A DNA stretch of 64,000 nt from Enterobacteriaceae bacterium RIT693 (lineage in GTDB: Bacteria; Pseudomonadota; Gammaproteobacteria; Enterobacterales; Enterobacteriaceae): assembly GCA_009668225.1 (NCBI GenBank), contig WJYK01000007.1:124001-188000 (forward strand), read 5' to 3'. Shown here piece by piece: positions 1-9,692 of this stretch. The notes under the pieces were generated by a model, which ran no database searches, had not been told where the DNA came from, and was given only the letters and a program-made list of their open reading frames with translations. Position 1 is the first letter of the stretch; every line of letters begins with the position of its first letter. A program made the position numbers and the translations under genes.

Positions 1-51
1 GGCCAACAGCAACAAGCCGCAGGCGCGCAGCCAGAACAACCGAAGTCTTAA
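1..51 (+). CDS. acrA: AcrA, C-terminal end (partial)
   Basis: The first 17 codons in frame 1 end at a TAA and read as the Gln/Ala/Pro-rich tail of AcrA, the periplasmic adaptor lipoprotein of the AcrAB-TolC efflux pump (ending ...GAQPEQPKS). Only this tail is inside the window; the gene begins to the left. The 22-nt gap to acrB and shared direction match the acrAB operon of enterobacteria. Identification rests on the tail sequence and on acrB following directly. Confidence 0.9.
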   Translation, partial: GQQQQAAGAQPEQPKS

Positions 52-73
52 CTTAAACAGGAGCCGTTAAGAC

Positions 74-3000
74 ATGTCTAAGTTTTTTATCGATCGCCCC
101 ATCTTTGCCTGGGTAATCGCCATCATCATTATGTTGGCGGGTGCGCTTGCGATCATGAAATTGCCCATCGCGCAATATCCAACGATTGCGCCACCGGCCA
201 TTCAGATCTCGGCAAACTACCCGGGTGCAGATGCTAAAACGGTACAGGATACCGTCACGCAGGTTATCGAACAGAACATGAACGGTATCGATGGCCTGCT
301 GTACATGTCCTCGACTAGTGATTCCTCCGGGACCGTTCAGATAACCATTACCTTCGACTCCGGCACCGATGCCGACATCGCGCAGGTACAGGTTCAGAAC
401 AAACTGCAGCTTGCTATGCCGCTGCTGCCTCAGGAAGTGCAGCAGCAGGGTGTTAGCGTCGAGAAGTCCTCCAGTAGCTTCCTGATGGTTCTCGGTATGA
501 TCAATACCGACGGCACCATGAATCAGGAAGATATCGCGGACTACGTTGGCGCAACCATCAAAGATCCGGTCAGCCGTACTCACGGTGTTGGTGACGTTCA
601 GCTGTTTGGTGCTCAGTACGCGATGCGTATCTGGATGGATCCGAACAAACTGAACAACTACCAGCTGACGCCTGTTGACGTGATTAATGCCATCAAAGCG
701 CAGAACGCCCAGGTGGCTGCCGGTCAGCTAGGCGGCACTCCGCCAGTAAAAGGCCAGCAGTTAAACGCCTCCATCATTGCCCAAACCCGCCTGAAATCTG
801 CAGATGAGTTCAGCAAAATCCTGATGAAGGTTAACCCGGACGGCTCTCGCGTTCTGCTGAGAGACGTAGCGAAGGTTGAGCTGGGTGGCGAAAACTATGA
901 TGTTATCGCTCGCTATAACGGCCAGCCGGCTTCCGGTCTGGGGATAAAACTAGCCACCGGTGCTAACGCCCTGGACACCGCCGAAGCGGTACGCGCGACG
1001 GTTGAAAAACTGGAGCCGTTCTTCCCGTCGGGTCTGAAAGTTGTTTATCCGTATGACACTACGCCGTTCGTTAAAATCTCCATTAACGAAGTGGTAAAAA
1101 CGCTGATTGAAGCCATCGTGCTGGTGTTCCTGGTAATGTATCTGTTCCTGCAGAACTTCCGGGCTACGCTTATCCCAACGATTGCTGTACCGGTGGTACT
1201 GTTAGGTACGTTCGCTATTCTCGCCGCCTTTGGCTACTCGATAAACACCCTGACGATGTTCGGCATGGTGTTGGCGATAGGCCTGTTGGTGGATGACGCC
1301 ATTGTTGTGGTTGAAAACGTTGAGCGTGTAATGGTGGAAGATGGACTGCCGCCGAAAGAAGCGACGCGTAAGTCCATGGGCCAGATTCAGGGCGCCCTGG
1401 TGGGTATCGCGATGGTACTGTCAGCGGTATTTATCCCGATGGCGTTCTTCGGCGGCTCTACCGGTGCAATCTACCGTCAGTTCTCGATTACCATCGTTTC
1501 TGCGATGGTGCTGTCGGTGCTGGTGGCAATGATTCTGACTCCTGCGCTCTGTGCGACCATGCTTAAGCCTATCCCGAAAGGTCATCACGATGACAAAAAA
1601 GGATTCTTTGGCTGGTTCAACAGAATGTTCGAGAAGAGCACGCATCACTATACCGACAGCGTCGGTAACATCCTGCGTAGCACCGGTCGTTATCTGGTTC
1701 TGTACCTGATAATCGTCGTAGGCATGGCCTTCCTGTTTGTCCGCCTGCCTAGCTCGTTCCTGCCTGATGAAGACCAGGGCGTATTGCTGGCAATGGCTCA
1801 GCTGCCTGCCGGTGCGACTCAGGAACGTACGCAGAAAGTGCTGGACGAGGTGAACGACTACTTCCTGACCAAAGAGAAAGCGAACGTTAATTCGGTGTTT
1901 ACCGTTAACGGTTTCGGCTTCTCTGGCCGCGGTCAGAACACCGGTCTGGCGTTCGTGTCTCTGAAAGACTGGAGTGAACGTTCGGGTGAGGAGAACAAGG
2001 TTCCGGCCATTGCAGGTCGAGCCATGGGCACCTTCTCACAAATTAAAGATGCGATGGTGTTTGCCTTCAACCTGCCGGCGATTGTCGAGCTGGGTACCGC
2101 GACCGGCTTTGACTTCCAGCTGATTGACCAGGCGAACCTTGGCCACGAACAGCTGACTCAGGCTCGTAACCAGCTGTTCGGTATGATTGCACAGCACCCT
2201 GACCTGCTGGTTGGCGTGCGTCCGAACGGCCTCGAAGATACGCCACAGTTTAAAATCGATATCGATCAGGAAAAAGCGCAGGCGCTCGGGGTATCCATCA
2301 GTGATATCAACACGACGCTGGGCTCAGCCTGGGGCGGTAGCTACGTCAATGACTTCATTGACCGTGGCCGCGTGAAGAAAGTGTATGTCATGGCCGAAGC
2401 GCCATACCGTATGCTGCCGAGCGATATCGGCAACTGGTACGTCCGTGGCTCTTCCGGGCAAATGGTTCCGTTCTCTGCGTTCTCGACTTCGCGCTGGGAA
2501 TACGGCTCACCGCGTCTGGAGCGTTACAACGGCTTGCCATCTATGGAAATTCTTGGTCAGGCTGCACCGGGTAAAAGTACCGGTGAAGCGATGGATATGA
2601 TGGAGCAGCTGGCCGCGAAATTGCCAACCGGCATCGGTTTTGACTGGACGGGTATGTCCTATCAGGAACGTTTGTCCGGCAACCAGGCCCCTGCCCTGTA
2701 CGCCATTTCTCTGATTGTGGTATTCCTCTGTCTGGCAGCATTGTACGAGAGCTGGTCGATTCCGTTCTCCGTTATGCTGGTTGTTCCGCTTGGGGTATTC
2801 GGTGCGCTGCTGGCCGCCACTCTGCGCGGCCTGACTAACGACGTGTACTTCCAGGTTGGCCTGCTGACAACCATTGGCCTGTCGGCGAAGAACGCGATAC
2901 TTATCGTAGAATTCGCCAAAGACCTGATGGAAAAAGAAGGCAAAGGCCTGATAGAAGCAACGCTGGATGCGGTCCGTATGCGTCTACGCCCGATTCTGAT

Positions 3001-3223
3001 GACCTCTCTGGCCTTTATCCTCGGGGTAATGCCGCTGGTTATCAGTACCGGGGCAGGCAGTGGTGCGCAGAACGCCGTAGGTACTGGCGTTATGGGCGGG
3101 ATGGTTACCGCGACCGTACTGGCTATCTTCTTCGTTCCGGTGTTCTTCGTGGTGGTTCGTCGCCGCTTCAGCCGTAAGAACGAGGATATTGAGCATGCGC
3201 ATCCGGTAGAACATCACCAGTAA
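74..3223 (+). CDS. acrB: AcrB, RND multidrug efflux pump subunit
   Basis: AcrB is the inner-membrane proton/drug antiporter of the AcrAB-TolC tripartite pump, exporting bile salts, dyes and many antibiotics. The product has 1049 residues, the same as E. coli AcrB, and aligns with it almost throughout. The start ([11 protein letters not shown]) is the first transmembrane helix. The proton-relay aspartates are at residues 407-408 ([14 protein letters not shown]) and the relay lysine is in the motif [13 protein letters not shown]. The tail ([13 protein letters not shown]) matches the cytoplasmic C-terminus. A GGAG ribosome site lies just upstream of ATG 74. It is the last gene of acrAB and is followed by a strong terminator. 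Confidence 0.98.
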   Translation: MSKFFIDRPIFAWVIAIIIMLAGALAIMKLPIAQYPTIAPPAIQISANYPGADAKTVQDTVTQVIEQNMNGIDGLLYMSSTSDSSGTVQITITFDSGTDADIAQVQVQNKLQLAMPLLPQEVQQQGVSVEKSSSSFLMVLGMINTDGTMNQEDIADYVGATIKDPVSRTHGVGDVQLFGAQYAMRIWMDPNKLNNYQLTPVDVINAIKAQNAQVAAGQLGGTPPVKGQQLNASIIAQTRLKSADEFSKILMKVNPDGSRVLLRDVAKVELGGENYDVIARYNGQPASGLGIKLATGANALDTAEAVRATVEKLEPFFPSGLKVVYPYDTTPFVKISINEVVKTLIEAIVLVFLVMYLFLQNFRATLIPTIAVPVVLLGTFAILAAFGYSINTLTMFGMVLAIGLLVDDAIVVVENVERVMVEDGLPPKEATRKSMGQIQGALVGIAMVLSAVFIPMAFFGGSTGAIYRQFSITIVSAMVLSVLVAMILTPALCATMLKPIPKGHHDDKKGFFGWFNRMFEKSTHHYTDSVGNILRSTGRYLVLYLIIVVGMAFLFVRLPSSFLPDEDQGVLLAMAQLPAGATQERTQKVLDEVNDYFLTKEKANVNSVFTVNGFGFSGRGQNTGLAFVSLKDWSERSGEENKVPAIAGRAMGTFSQIKDAMVFAFNLPAIVELGTATGFDFQLIDQANLGHEQLTQARNQLFGMIAQHPDLLVGVRPNGLEDTPQFKIDIDQEKAQALGVSISDINTTLGSAWGGSYVNDFIDRGRVKKVYVMAEAPYRMLPSDIGNWYVRGSSGQMVPFSAFSTSRWEYGSPRLERYNGLPSMEILGQAAPGKSTGEAMDMMEQLAAKLPTGIGFDWTGMSYQERLSGNQAPALYAISLIVVFLCLAALYESWSIPFSVMLVVPLGVFGALLAATLRGLTNDVYFQVGLLTTIGLSAKNAILIVEFAKDLMEKEGKGLIEATLDAVRMRLRPILMTSLAFILGVMPLVISTGAGSGAQNAVGTGVMGGMVTATVLAIFFVPVFFVVVRRRFSRKNEDIEHAHPVEHHQ

Positions 3224-3241
3224 GCCATTAAATCACATAAC

Positions 3242-3268
3242 AAAAGGCCGCTTTTAGCGGCCTTTTTT
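3242..3268 (+). terminator. Rho-independent terminator of acrAB
   Basis: GGCCGC and GCGGCC arms around a short T-rich loop, preceded by AAAA and followed by a run of six T. It lies 18 bases after the acrB stop. Confidence 0.93.
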
Positions 3269-3787
3269 ATTAATATAGAAACCGGTTTCAGTCACGATAT
3301 TCTGGATTCATTATTTAACCGTAATTTCTGCCTCCGGGTTTATCTTCCACATAAACAGCCCCCTCATTGCGAGGAAAATAAGCCTTAAATGCTCGTTAAT
3401 CCATGGTTAACCAAACAACAAAAACCGATGAATCACTTTTATTTGGGAATATTCTTACGAATTAAGATCTGCAACTCAGCTGGATACAGAATAGTCTTAA
3501 AGACGCATTAACCGGCTGAAAGTTATAAATATTGCACAGGTGTTGTTAATCCTTTACCAGCCGATTTAAGTTAAAATTCATACTAAAGACTTAATTCACA
3601 TTTAGTAACGTATTATGTTTTTTTACTTAATTGTAATTTTTCGTTAGAGCAGCATGAAATCTATGCAACATTGATTTATAGTTACAGCACATGTAATAAT
3701 CGTGGCAACAGTTCTTCACCTGATCAGGTGTGTCCACCCCAACCCGTTGTGTTTATCATTTGTTTTATCGATAAAGGGGGCAGCACT
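3269..3787 (+). other. AT-rich intergenic region upstream of tomB-hha
   Basis: About 520 bases with no credible gene, markedly more AT-rich than acrB. It presumably holds the tomB-hha promoter and may be an H-NS/Hha-type target, since Hha acts with H-NS; that is inference. An in-frame upstream extension of tomB starting at 3671 exists but lacks the family's sequence and is not used. I see no strong hairpin other than the acrB terminator at its left end. Confidence 0.5.
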
Positions 3788-4162
3788 ATGGACGAATACT
3801 CACCAAAGCGGCATGATATCGCGCAGCTTAAGTTCCTTTGTGAGAGTCTGTATCACGATTGTCTGACCAATCTTGGTGAGAGCAATCATGGATGGGTTAA
3901 TGATCCGACGTCGGCCATTAATCTACAGCTGAATGAATTGATTGAGCACATTGCTGCTTCGGCGCTTAATTATAAGATTAAGTACCCGGATGAGAGCAAA
4001 TTGATTGAACAGATTGATGAATACCTGGACGATACCTTCATGTTGTTTAGCAATTACGGCATTAATGCGCAGGATCTGCAGCGGTGGCGTAAATCGGGGA
4101 ATCGCTTGTTCAGATGTTTCATCAATGAGAGTCGCGCTAACCCAGTGAGCCACTCGTTCTAA
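3788..4162 (+). CDS. tomB: TomB, Hha toxicity modulator
   Basis: TomB is the antitoxin-like partner of Hha and modulates biofilm formation and type 1 fimbriae expression. Starting at ATG 3788 (MDEYSPKRHDIAQLKFLCE) the product is 124 residues, the E. coli length, with the conserved block NHGWVNDPTSAINLQLNELIEHI and the tail RKSGNRLFRCF. An AAGGGGG-type ribosome site sits about 8 bases upstream. hha follows after 28 bases on the same strand, so the two form the usual tomB-hha operon. A longer reading frame opens at 3671 but the extra N-terminus is unlike the family. Confidence 0.97.
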   Translation: MDEYSPKRHDIAQLKFLCESLYHDCLTNLGESNHGWVNDPTSAINLQLNELIEHIAASALNYKIKYPDESKLIEQIDEYLDDTFMLFSNYGINAQDLQRWRKSGNRLFRCFINESRANPVSHSF

Positions 4163-4190
4163 AAAAGATTAAAATACTTAAGGCGAATTT

Positions 4191-4406
4191 ATGACTACCA
4201 AACTCACTAAGACCGATTATTTGATGCGTCTGCGACGCTGTCAGACAATTGATACGCTGGAACGCGTAATTGAAAAAAATAAATATGAATTATCAGATAA
4301 TGAGCTGGCGGTATTTTATTCAGCAGCCGATCACCGTCTTGCAGAACTGACGATGAATAAACTGTATGACAAAATCCCACCGTCTGTGTGGAAATTCATT
4401 CGCTAA
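4191..4406 (+). CDS. hha: Hha, H-NS-associated nucleoid modulator
   Basis: Hha is a small all-helical protein that binds the H-NS N-terminal domain and modulates silencing of horizontally acquired and virulence genes. The 71-residue product is nearly identical to E. coli Hha after the first few residues: [17 protein letters not shown], then the helix ending [20 protein letters not shown]. It lies 28 bases downstream of tomB in the same operon. The following 250 bases to maa are AT-rich at first, then contain the maa promoter region; no other gene is visible there. Confidence 0.98.
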   Translation: MTTKLTKTDYLMRLRRCQTIDTLERVIEKNKYELSDNELAVFYSAADHRLAELTMNKLYDKIPPSVWKFIR

Positions 4407-4659
4407 TAACAAATTTTATTAAATAATATTTAATATCACATTTTATTTCTCATTATTGCCTGGTTTGTCTCAGCTGTTGTTGTGCAGGTTCGGATTAGCG
4501 CCAGTTAAACGTCCGGTTGAATCCCGCAAGCACTCCTTAATCCTCGCCTTACCGCGCTGTTGTCTGGTCGCGTGAGCTTCGTCACGCGCAGGGAACGATC
4601 CCCACACTTTCTTCTCTAAAGTTGGTTAGTCTTGCAGACAACTAAACATGGAGTACGTC

Positions 4660-5211
4660 ATGAGCGAAGAAAAACGTAAAATGATTGCCGGTGAGCTTTA
4701 TCGGCCCGGAGATGAAACCCTACAGCGAGAAAGCCATAAAGCCCGTCAGCTGCTGCATCGCTACAACCAGAGCTCTCCTGATGAACAGGCATACCGCGAT
4801 GAGATCCTCGCTGAACTGCTGGGCCAAAGCGAAGGGGCTTATATAGAGCCAACCTTCCGCTGCGACTACGGCTACAACATTTACCTCGGTAAAAACTTCT
4901 ACGCCAATTTTGAGTGCGTGATGCTGGACCCCTGTCCGATTCGCATCGGCGACAACTGCATGCTGGCACCGGGCGTGCATATTTATACCGCCACCCATCC
5001 CCTTGATGCCGAAACGCGAAATAGCGGCGTGGAGCTGGGCAAACCGGTAACTATCGGTAATAAGGTCTGGATTGGCGGACGCGCGGTCATTAACCCAGGC
5101 GTTACCATCGGCGATAATGTCGTGGTAGGTTCAGGCTCGGTTGTCACCAAAGATATTCCAGCTAACTGCGTTGTTGTCGGTAATCCAGCCCGCATCATAA
5201 AGATGCTGTAA
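4660..5211 (+). CDS. maa: Maa, maltose O-acetyltransferase
   Basis: Maa transfers acetyl from acetyl-CoA to maltose, glucose and other sugars in the cytoplasm. The protein is a left-handed beta-helix acyltransferase (LacA/NodL family): an N-terminal helical segment, then hexapeptide repeats from about residue 75 ([41 protein letters not shown]) with the catalytic His in TATHP. Starting at ATG 4660 gives 183 residues, the E. coli length, with GGAG five bases upstream; the ATG at 4648 would add four residues and has no ribosome site. The gene lies between hha and ylaC, as in E. coli. Confidence 0.95.
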   Translation: MSEEKRKMIAGELYRPGDETLQRESHKARQLLHRYNQSSPDEQAYRDEILAELLGQSEGAYIEPTFRCDYGYNIYLGKNFYANFECVMLDPCPIRIGDNCMLAPGVHIYTATHPLDAETRNSGVELGKPVTIGNKVWIGGRAVINPGVTIGDNVVVGSGSVVTKDIPANCVVVGNPARIIKML

Positions 5212-5336
5212 CGCGGCACGACCTGTTAACTGTTATGGTTATTTTTGGCTTATCTGTTACTTTTTTGCCGGGCCCGCAGTTCCTAAAATAGTCTGGTCAT
5301 GCGTACAACCGAAACAGAGAAATTAGAAGGCACACC

Positions 5337-5813
5337 ATGTCAGAAATTCAGCGCCTGCTCACCGATACCATCGAACACCTGAATGAAACTGAAAAGCGCG
5401 ATAACCGCCCGCGCTTTAGCATCAGTTTTATCCGTAAACATCCCGGCTTATTTATCGGGATGTATATCGGCTGGTTTGCCACTATGTGGGTAATGCTGGA
5501 ATCAGAGACCCTGGCGGGCTCAGTGTGGCTGCTGGTCGTGCTGTTCGCGCTGATGAACGCGTTTTTCTTCTTTGACGTCAACCCTCGCTACCGCTACAGC
5601 GATATTGACGTACTCGACCTGCGCGTTTGCTACAACGGCGAGTGGTACAACACCCGCAACGTGCCTGAGGCGCTGATCGATGACATCCTCAGCTCCCCGA
5701 GCGTGGATGAAGAGCAAAAATCTTTGCTGCACAAAATGCTCAGCCGCAAAGGGGAGCTGTCGTTTTACGACGTCTTCTCGCTGACCCGCCAGCAACCTGC
5801 TGCCGGGCGCTAA
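5337..5813 (+). CDS. ylaC: YlaC, inner-membrane protein of unknown function
   Basis: 158 residues, matching the E. coli inner-membrane protein YlaC (about 156). The cytosolic N-terminus ([22 protein letters not shown]) precedes two hydrophobic segments at about residues 38-54 and 60-77, followed by a soluble C-terminal half beginning near [21 protein letters not shown] site precedes the ATG. No biochemical role is established for the family. Its position between maa and the L36B/L31B pair is the conserved enterobacterial order; it converges with ykgO, leaving only 3 bases between the two stops. Confidence 0.93.
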   Translation: MSEIQRLLTDTIEHLNETEKRDNRPRFSISFIRKHPGLFIGMYIGWFATMWVMLESETLAGSVWLLVVLFALMNAFFFFDVNPRYRYSDIDVLDLRVCYNGEWYNTRNVPEALIDDILSSPSVDEEQKSLLHKMLSRKGELSFYDVFSLTRQQPAAGR

Positions 5814-5816
5814 GCA

Positions 5817-5957
5817 CTAACGGCGTTTCTTACGTCCCTGCACCGCTTTAAAACGCGGGTTAGATTTGCAAATCACATACAGCCGCCCCTTGCGCTTAAC
5901 AATCTGGCAATCAGGGTGGCGCTGTTTTGCACTGCGAAGTGAATTCAATACCTGCAT
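5817..5957 (-). CDS. ykgO: Ribosomal protein L36 type B (zinc-independent)
   Basis: A 46-codon gene reading [20 protein letters not shown] at the start and ending [10 protein letters not shown], matching E. coli YkgO/RpmJ2. It is the paralogue of L36 without the full zinc-binding Cys/His set, used on ribosomes when zinc is scarce so that zinc held in the normal L36 is spared. Its ATG lies 3 bases after the ykgM stop, so the two genes form one operon with ykgM first, presumably under the Zur site upstream of ykgM. Confidence 0.95.
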   Translation of the reverse strand: MQVLNSLRSAKQRHPDCQIVKRKGRLYVICKSNPRFKAVQGRKKRR

Positions 5958-5960
5958 TTC

Positions 5961-6221
5961 TTAAGACTCCTTGCCGCCAAAGAATTTACCAAAGCGCTGC
6001 TGGAAGCGCGCCGGGCCGCCTTCATTGACGAAGACTTTCTGTTTGCCGGTGTAGTGAGGATGCGAAGCGGAAGAGACTTCGATCGTCACGTAGGGGTAAG
6101 TCACCCCATCCAGCTCGATCTCGCGGTCGGTTTTGATCGTCGACCCCACTTTAAAATACTCATTCACGCTGGTGTCGTGGAACACCACGGTCCGGTAAAA
6201 CGGATGGATATCGCGCTGCAT
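5961..6221 (-). CDS. ykgM: Ribosomal protein L31 type B (zinc-independent)
   Basis: 86 residues from [12 protein letters not shown], matching YkgM/RpmE2: the block [21 protein letters not shown] followed by [18 protein letters not shown] is the type B signature, and the zinc-binding CxxC of L31 type A is absent. It replaces zinc-loaded L31 under zinc starvation. A start three codons further upstream (MIFMQRD) is possible, but the inner ATG leaves GGA about 9 bases upstream and matches the family N-terminus. It heads a two-gene operon with ykgO, immediately downstream of a Zur-type palindrome. Confidence 0.95.
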   Translation of the reverse strand: MQRDIHPFYRTVVFHDTSVNEYFKVGSTIKTDREIELDGVTYPYVTIEVSSASHPHYTGKQKVFVNEGGPARFQQRFGKFFGGKES

Positions 6222-6237
6222 AAAAATCATTCCGATA

Positions 6238-6252
6238 TGTTATAACGTAACA
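6238..6252 (-). promoter_or_regulatory. Putative Zur operator of ykgM-ykgO
   Basis: The plus strand reads TGTTATAACGTAACA, differing at only one arm position from the Zur core dyad (TGTTATA-N-TATAACA type). It lies 16 bases upstream of the ykgM start codon, overlapping a TATAAC-like -10 region. E. coli ykgM is known to be repressed by Zur with zinc, so site and target agree. Confidence 0.8.
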
Positions 6253-6319
6253 ATAAAATAAAAGATGATCGAACGAATTGCAAGCGGGGTTTAAAACGCA
6301 GAGGGCGTCGAAAAGAAGT

Positions 6320-6338
6320 GGGCACCGCCTGGGTGCCC
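6320..6338 (-). terminator. Hairpin downstream of the chemoreceptor gene
   Basis: GGGCACC and GGTGCCC arms with a 5-nt loop, directly after the chemoreceptor stop on the minus strand and followed by an imperfect T stretch (ACTTCTTTTC). A probable but weak intrinsic terminator. Confidence 0.6.
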
Positions 6339-6345
6339 GAAGAGG

Positions 6346-8250
6346 TTAGAGTTTAAAACCGGCAACCACGCGCTCAAGCTGGGTGGATTGCTCCGCCATG
6401 GAGTGCGAGGCGGAAGAGACTTCCTGAACCAGCGCGGCGTTCTGCTGGGTTGTGCTATCAAGCTGATTAATCGCCAGATTCACCTGCTCAATGCCGGTGC
6501 TCTGCTCGCGGCTGGAAGACATGATCTCGGCCATCAGCGTTGTCACGTTACGCACGCCCTGGGTCAGTTCTTCCATGGTACTGCCCGCCTGATTAACCAG
6601 TTCTGTCCCCAGATTTACGTTGCTTACCGAATTCTCGATCAGCGCTTTAATTTCCCGCGCCGACTGCGCAGAACGCTGGGCCAGGCTGCGAACTTCAGAG
6701 GCAACAACCGCAAAACCACGGCCCTGCTCACCGGCACGCGCGGCCTCAACGGCGGCGTTCAGCGCCAGGATATTGGTCTGGAAAGCGATACTGTCAATGA
6801 CGCTGATAATATCGACCACTTTGCCAGAAGAAGTCTGAATAGCATTCATCGTGCTGACGACCTGCTTCACCACTTCTCCCCCTTTCACCGCCACGCTGGA
6901 AGCTTCACGCGCCAGCTCGTTAGCATGGGCGGCGTTATCGGCATTCTGCCGCACGGTGCTGGTCAGCTCCTCCATCGACGCCGCCGTTTGTTCAATGGAA
7001 CTTGCCTGATCTTCCGTTCGGGCGGAGAGATCCTGATTACCGGTAGCAATTTGATGAGAAGCGGAAGAGATAGCCCGCGCGCTATCCCCCACCTGCCGCA
7101 GCATGGTTTGCAGATAGCTAATCACGCCGTTAAAGCTTTCGATGATGGCGTTAAATTCCGGACTGCTGGTCGGCTCCAGTCGCTGAGTGAGATCGGCACC
7201 GCCGGCAGAAAGACGGCTGATGTTGTGGTTAAGATCGCCCAGGCGACGCATCATATTGCGGATAAACAGCACCAGAATGCCAAGCAGTACGATAGCCATT
7301 GGGATCTGCACCATGCCGAGGCGCAGTAAAATCGCGTCCGTTTGTTTGGTCAGCAGCGCGGTTGGCAGGTCAACCGCCAGGATCCACGGGCTGCCTTTTA
7401 CCGTCTGCAAAATGACGGTATGCGAAGTGCCGTCATTGTCATATTCATCTTCACTGCCCTGGCTGGCGTTAAAACCAGGCAGCATCTGCTGGATCGCTTT
7501 AGCCATTGGCAGCGTGCTGCTCAGGTCAGAAAGATTTTTCAAGCCTGCCGTTTTCCCAATCTGGTCTGCATTACCGACGACTTTGCCATCAGCTTCAATA
7601 ATCAACACTTGCCCTTTCACCGCCTCGCTCATCTGTTTAGCGAGCTGATTGAAGAAGCCCAGCGTCACATCGATAGTCGCCACGCCCCACGGCTGGCCGT
7701 CTTTGCTTATCGCCATCGCACAGTTAGTCCGCGGCTGCGGGCTGGCATCGTCCTGGTAGGCATTCGCCCAGGCACAATGCCCTGCCGGAGAAGCAAGCCC
7801 GGCTTTGTACCATACCTGCTCGTAGTAATTAGGCGCGGCGTCTGAGTTCCAGTAGGTGTTTTCCTCGAGTTTGTTGCTGCCGTTGCGGGCAAAGAAAGTG
7901 CTGAATTTATTGCGGCCCGCCTCGCGTTTTTCCGGCAACGGCCAGACTCCGCCGCCAAACACGTTCACGTCCTGGTACTGATCCACCAGCGTTGGTAATA
8001 GTTTATTAATATCATCGCTTTGCATCGCGGCGACCGACTGAGTAATGCTGCGCATTTGCGCCTGTACCCGGTTCATCTGTTCGGTGATATTCACCGCAAC
8101 ATTGTCCACCTCAAAACGAATCAACTGCGTTTCATTGCGCTTAATTTGTGGCGTCACAAAGAAATGGATCACCAGCGAAGTTACCGCAATTAACAGCATA
8201 AAAAACAAACATAAAGAGGTAATGAATCGGGATTGTGTAGTTTTTAGCAT
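6346..8250 (-). CDS. Methyl-accepting chemotaxis protein, Cache-type sensor
   Basis: A 634-residue transmembrane chemoreceptor that would signal through CheA/CheW. An N-terminal membrane helix (about 9-31) is followed by a periplasmic domain of about 270 residues with the pattern of a double Cache sensor ([36 protein letters not shown], and [12 protein letters not shown] at the end of the first lobe), a second helix (about 309-331), HAMP, and a cytoplasmic methyl-accepting coiled coil. The hairpin tip motif ([32 protein letters not shown]) is canonical. It lacks the C-terminal NWETF-type CheR-binding pentapeptide, ending VVAGFKL, so it probably depends on other receptors for efficient methylation. 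The ligand is not predictable; Cache receptors often bind amino acids, amines or organic acids. Confidence 0.93.
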   Translation of the reverse strand: MLKTTQSRFITSLCLFFMLLIAVTSLVIHFFVTPQIKRNETQLIRFEVDNVAVNITEQMNRVQAQMRSITQSVAAMQSDDINKLLPTLVDQYQDVNVFGGGVWPLPEKREAGRNKFSTFFARNGSNKLEENTYWNSDAAPNYYEQVWYKAGLASPAGHCAWANAYQDDASPQPRTNCAMAISKDGQPWGVATIDVTLGFFNQLAKQMSEAVKGQVLIIEADGKVVGNADQIGKTAGLKNLSDLSSTLPMAKAIQQMLPGFNASQGSEDEYDNDGTSHTVILQTVKGSPWILAVDLPTALLTKQTDAILLRLGMVQIPMAIVLLGILVLFIRNMMRRLGDLNHNISRLSAGGADLTQRLEPTSSPEFNAIIESFNGVISYLQTMLRQVGDSARAISSASHQIATGNQDLSARTEDQASSIEQTAASMEELTSTVRQNADNAAHANELAREASSVAVKGGEVVKQVVSTMNAIQTSSGKVVDIISVIDSIAFQTNILALNAAVEAARAGEQGRGFAVVASEVRSLAQRSAQSAREIKALIENSVSNVNLGTELVNQAGSTMEELTQGVRNVTTLMAEIMSSSREQSTGIEQVNLAINQLDSTTQQNAALVQEVSSASHSMAEQSTQLERVVAGFKL

Positions 8251-8556
8251 GATGAGGGCACCTGGTGGTAAAAAGCGAAACGCTTAGCAACCTCTTCGGC
8301 ATAAAACCAATAAACTTAACGACCACCATAATTTAATCATTCGTTAACTATTTCCAAATGTAATTAACTTCCAGTTAAATCCATAAGTTACCCCTATGCA
8401 TTGAAATATTTTGCAATGATTAGACTTTTCTCGTTTCCGCAAATGCTTAGAACCCCGCCGGGTCATAGCTTAGAAGATAACAATATTGGGCGAGGCTTTT
8501 TGATTCCGGCAAGGTGAGCACCAACGCTACCCGACCGTATTCAGAAGGACATTGCC
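8251..8556. other. Divergent intergenic region, chemoreceptor / dioxygenase operon
   Basis: About 300 bases between two divergent transcription units. The left 180 bases are AT-rich and should carry the chemoreceptor promoter. The right part (from about 8450) is GC-richer and ends with a strong AGAAGGA ribosome site at 8543-8549 that serves the leader ORF starting at 8557, so the operon transcript must begin upstream of it. I could not place -35/-10 boxes or a MetJ or CysB site with confidence. Confidence 0.45.
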
Positions 8557-8667
8557 ATGATGCTGTGCCGCTGTTGTGCCGAACTCGACCCGACCGCCTT
8601 TTCTAAGACTATGATGACCGGAGTAAACTATGAGCACCAATCCAGGCCTGGCACTGCCGATTCTTGA
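8557..8667 (+). CDS. Cys-rich leader ORF upstream of the dioxygenase
   Basis: A 36-codon ORF beginning MMLCRCCAELDPTAF, with Cys at codons 4, 6 and 7. It has a better ribosome site (AAGGA, 7-base spacing) than most genes nearby. It runs through the ribosome site and start codon of the dioxygenase gene and stops at TGA 8665-8667, 38 bases inside that gene in another frame. This layout (good ribosome site, clustered Cys codons, overlap with the first structural gene) fits a regulatory leader peptide that senses cysteinyl-tRNA supply and couples translation to the downstream sulfur-type operon. Cys-rich leader ORFs of this kind are known ahead of sulfur-assimilation genes in other bacteria. Translation is not proven here. 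Confidence 0.6.
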   Translation: MMLCRCCAELDPTAFSKTMMTGVNYEHQSRPGTADS

Positions 8668-9667
8668 CCTTTCCCAGCTTAGCGGCAGCGACACTGACCG
8701 TTCGGCCTTCCTCAGCCAGCTGCGCTACGCCGCACGAGAAATTGGCTTTTTCTACCTGATAAACCACGGCATCAGCCCTGAACTGCAGCAGGCGGTCCAG
8801 GACGAAGCCCGCAGCTTCTTTGCCCTCCCCGACGATGAAAAACAGCAGGTGGCGATGATTCGCTCGCCGCATTTCCGTGGCTATAACCGCGCGGCCAGCG
8901 AACTGACTCGTGGCCAGCCCGACTGGCGTGAACAGTTCGATCTCGGCGCCGAGCGTCAGGCTCTACCGCCGGATGAATATGCTCCCGCATGGCGCCGCCT
9001 CCAGGGGCCAAACCTCTGGCCAACCGCGCTTCCCGAACTCAAACCCACGCTTCTACAGTGGCAGAGCGAAATGACCGCCGTGGCCTTAAAGCTGCTGCGC
9101 ACCTTTGCCGAAGCGCTTAGCCTGCCGGCGGATGCCTTCGACTCGCTCTATGGCAGCCTGCCAAATGAACACATCAAGTTGATTCGCTATCCTGGACAGT
9201 CGGCCACGCAAAGCAGCCAGGGCGTAGGCGCTCACAAAGATTCTGGCTTCCTGAGCTTCCTGCTGCAGGACGATAAAAAAGGCCTGCAGGTGGAAGTTTC
9301 ACCGGATAACTGGGTCGATGCTCAGCCGCTGCCCGGCAGCTTTGTGGTCAACATCGGCGAACTGCTGGAGCTGGCGACCAACGGCTACCTGCGCGCGACC
9401 GTACACCGCGTGGTTTCTCCGCCGCAGGACGAGGAGCGCCTGTCCATCGCCTTTTTCCTGGGCGCACAGCTCAACGCCGTGGTGCCGGTCTATCAGCTCC
9501 CGGAAGCGTTAGCCCGCGAAGCGCAAGGCCCTGAAAGCGATCCACAAAACCCGCTGCTGCGCGATGTGGGCTGGAACTACCTGAAAGGCCGCCTGCGCTC
9601 CCACCCCGACGTGGCGGAACGCTACTACGCGGATGTCCTTCGTAACAGCAGTGAACTGATTGCTTAA
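8630..9667 (+). CDS. Fe(II)/2-oxoglutarate-type dioxygenase, isopenicillin N synthase family
   Basis: A 345-residue soluble enzyme of the isopenicillin-N-synthase-like oxygenase superfamily, predicted to oxidise a small substrate with Fe(II) and O2, usually with 2-oxoglutarate. The N-terminal DIOX_N block (LPILDLSQLSG..., IGFFYLINHGI) precedes a double-stranded beta-helix core with the facial triad His202-x-Asp204 (GAHKDSGF) and His259 (TVHRV), and the Arg270-x-Ser272 pair that binds the 2-oxoglutarate carboxylate. The ATG follows GGAG by 6 bases and lies inside the Cys-rich leader ORF. It is the first gene of an operon with a MetQ/N/I-like importer, suggesting it acts on the imported compound, perhaps a sulfur-containing amino-acid derivative (inference). 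Confidence 0.88.
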   Translation: MSTNPGLALPILDLSQLSGSDTDRSAFLSQLRYAAREIGFFYLINHGISPELQQAVQDEARSFFALPDDEKQQVAMIRSPHFRGYNRAASELTRGQPDWREQFDLGAERQALPPDEYAPAWRRLQGPNLWPTALPELKPTLLQWQSEMTAVALKLLRTFAEALSLPADAFDSLYGSLPNEHIKLIRYPGQSATQSSQGVGAHKDSGFLSFLLQDDKKGLQVEVSPDNWVDAQPLPGSFVVNIGELLELATNGYLRATVHRVVSPPQDEERLSIAFFLGAQLNAVVPVYQLPEALAREAQGPESDPQNPLLRDVGWNYLKGRLRSHPDVAERYYADVLRNSSELIA

Positions 9668-9692
9668 TAACTAATTAAAAATAAAGGAATTA

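Noticed and set aside
3671-3787. N-terminal extension of TomB
   Set aside because: In-frame but unlike the family; the internal ATG at 3788 has a ribosome site and gives the exact E. coli length.
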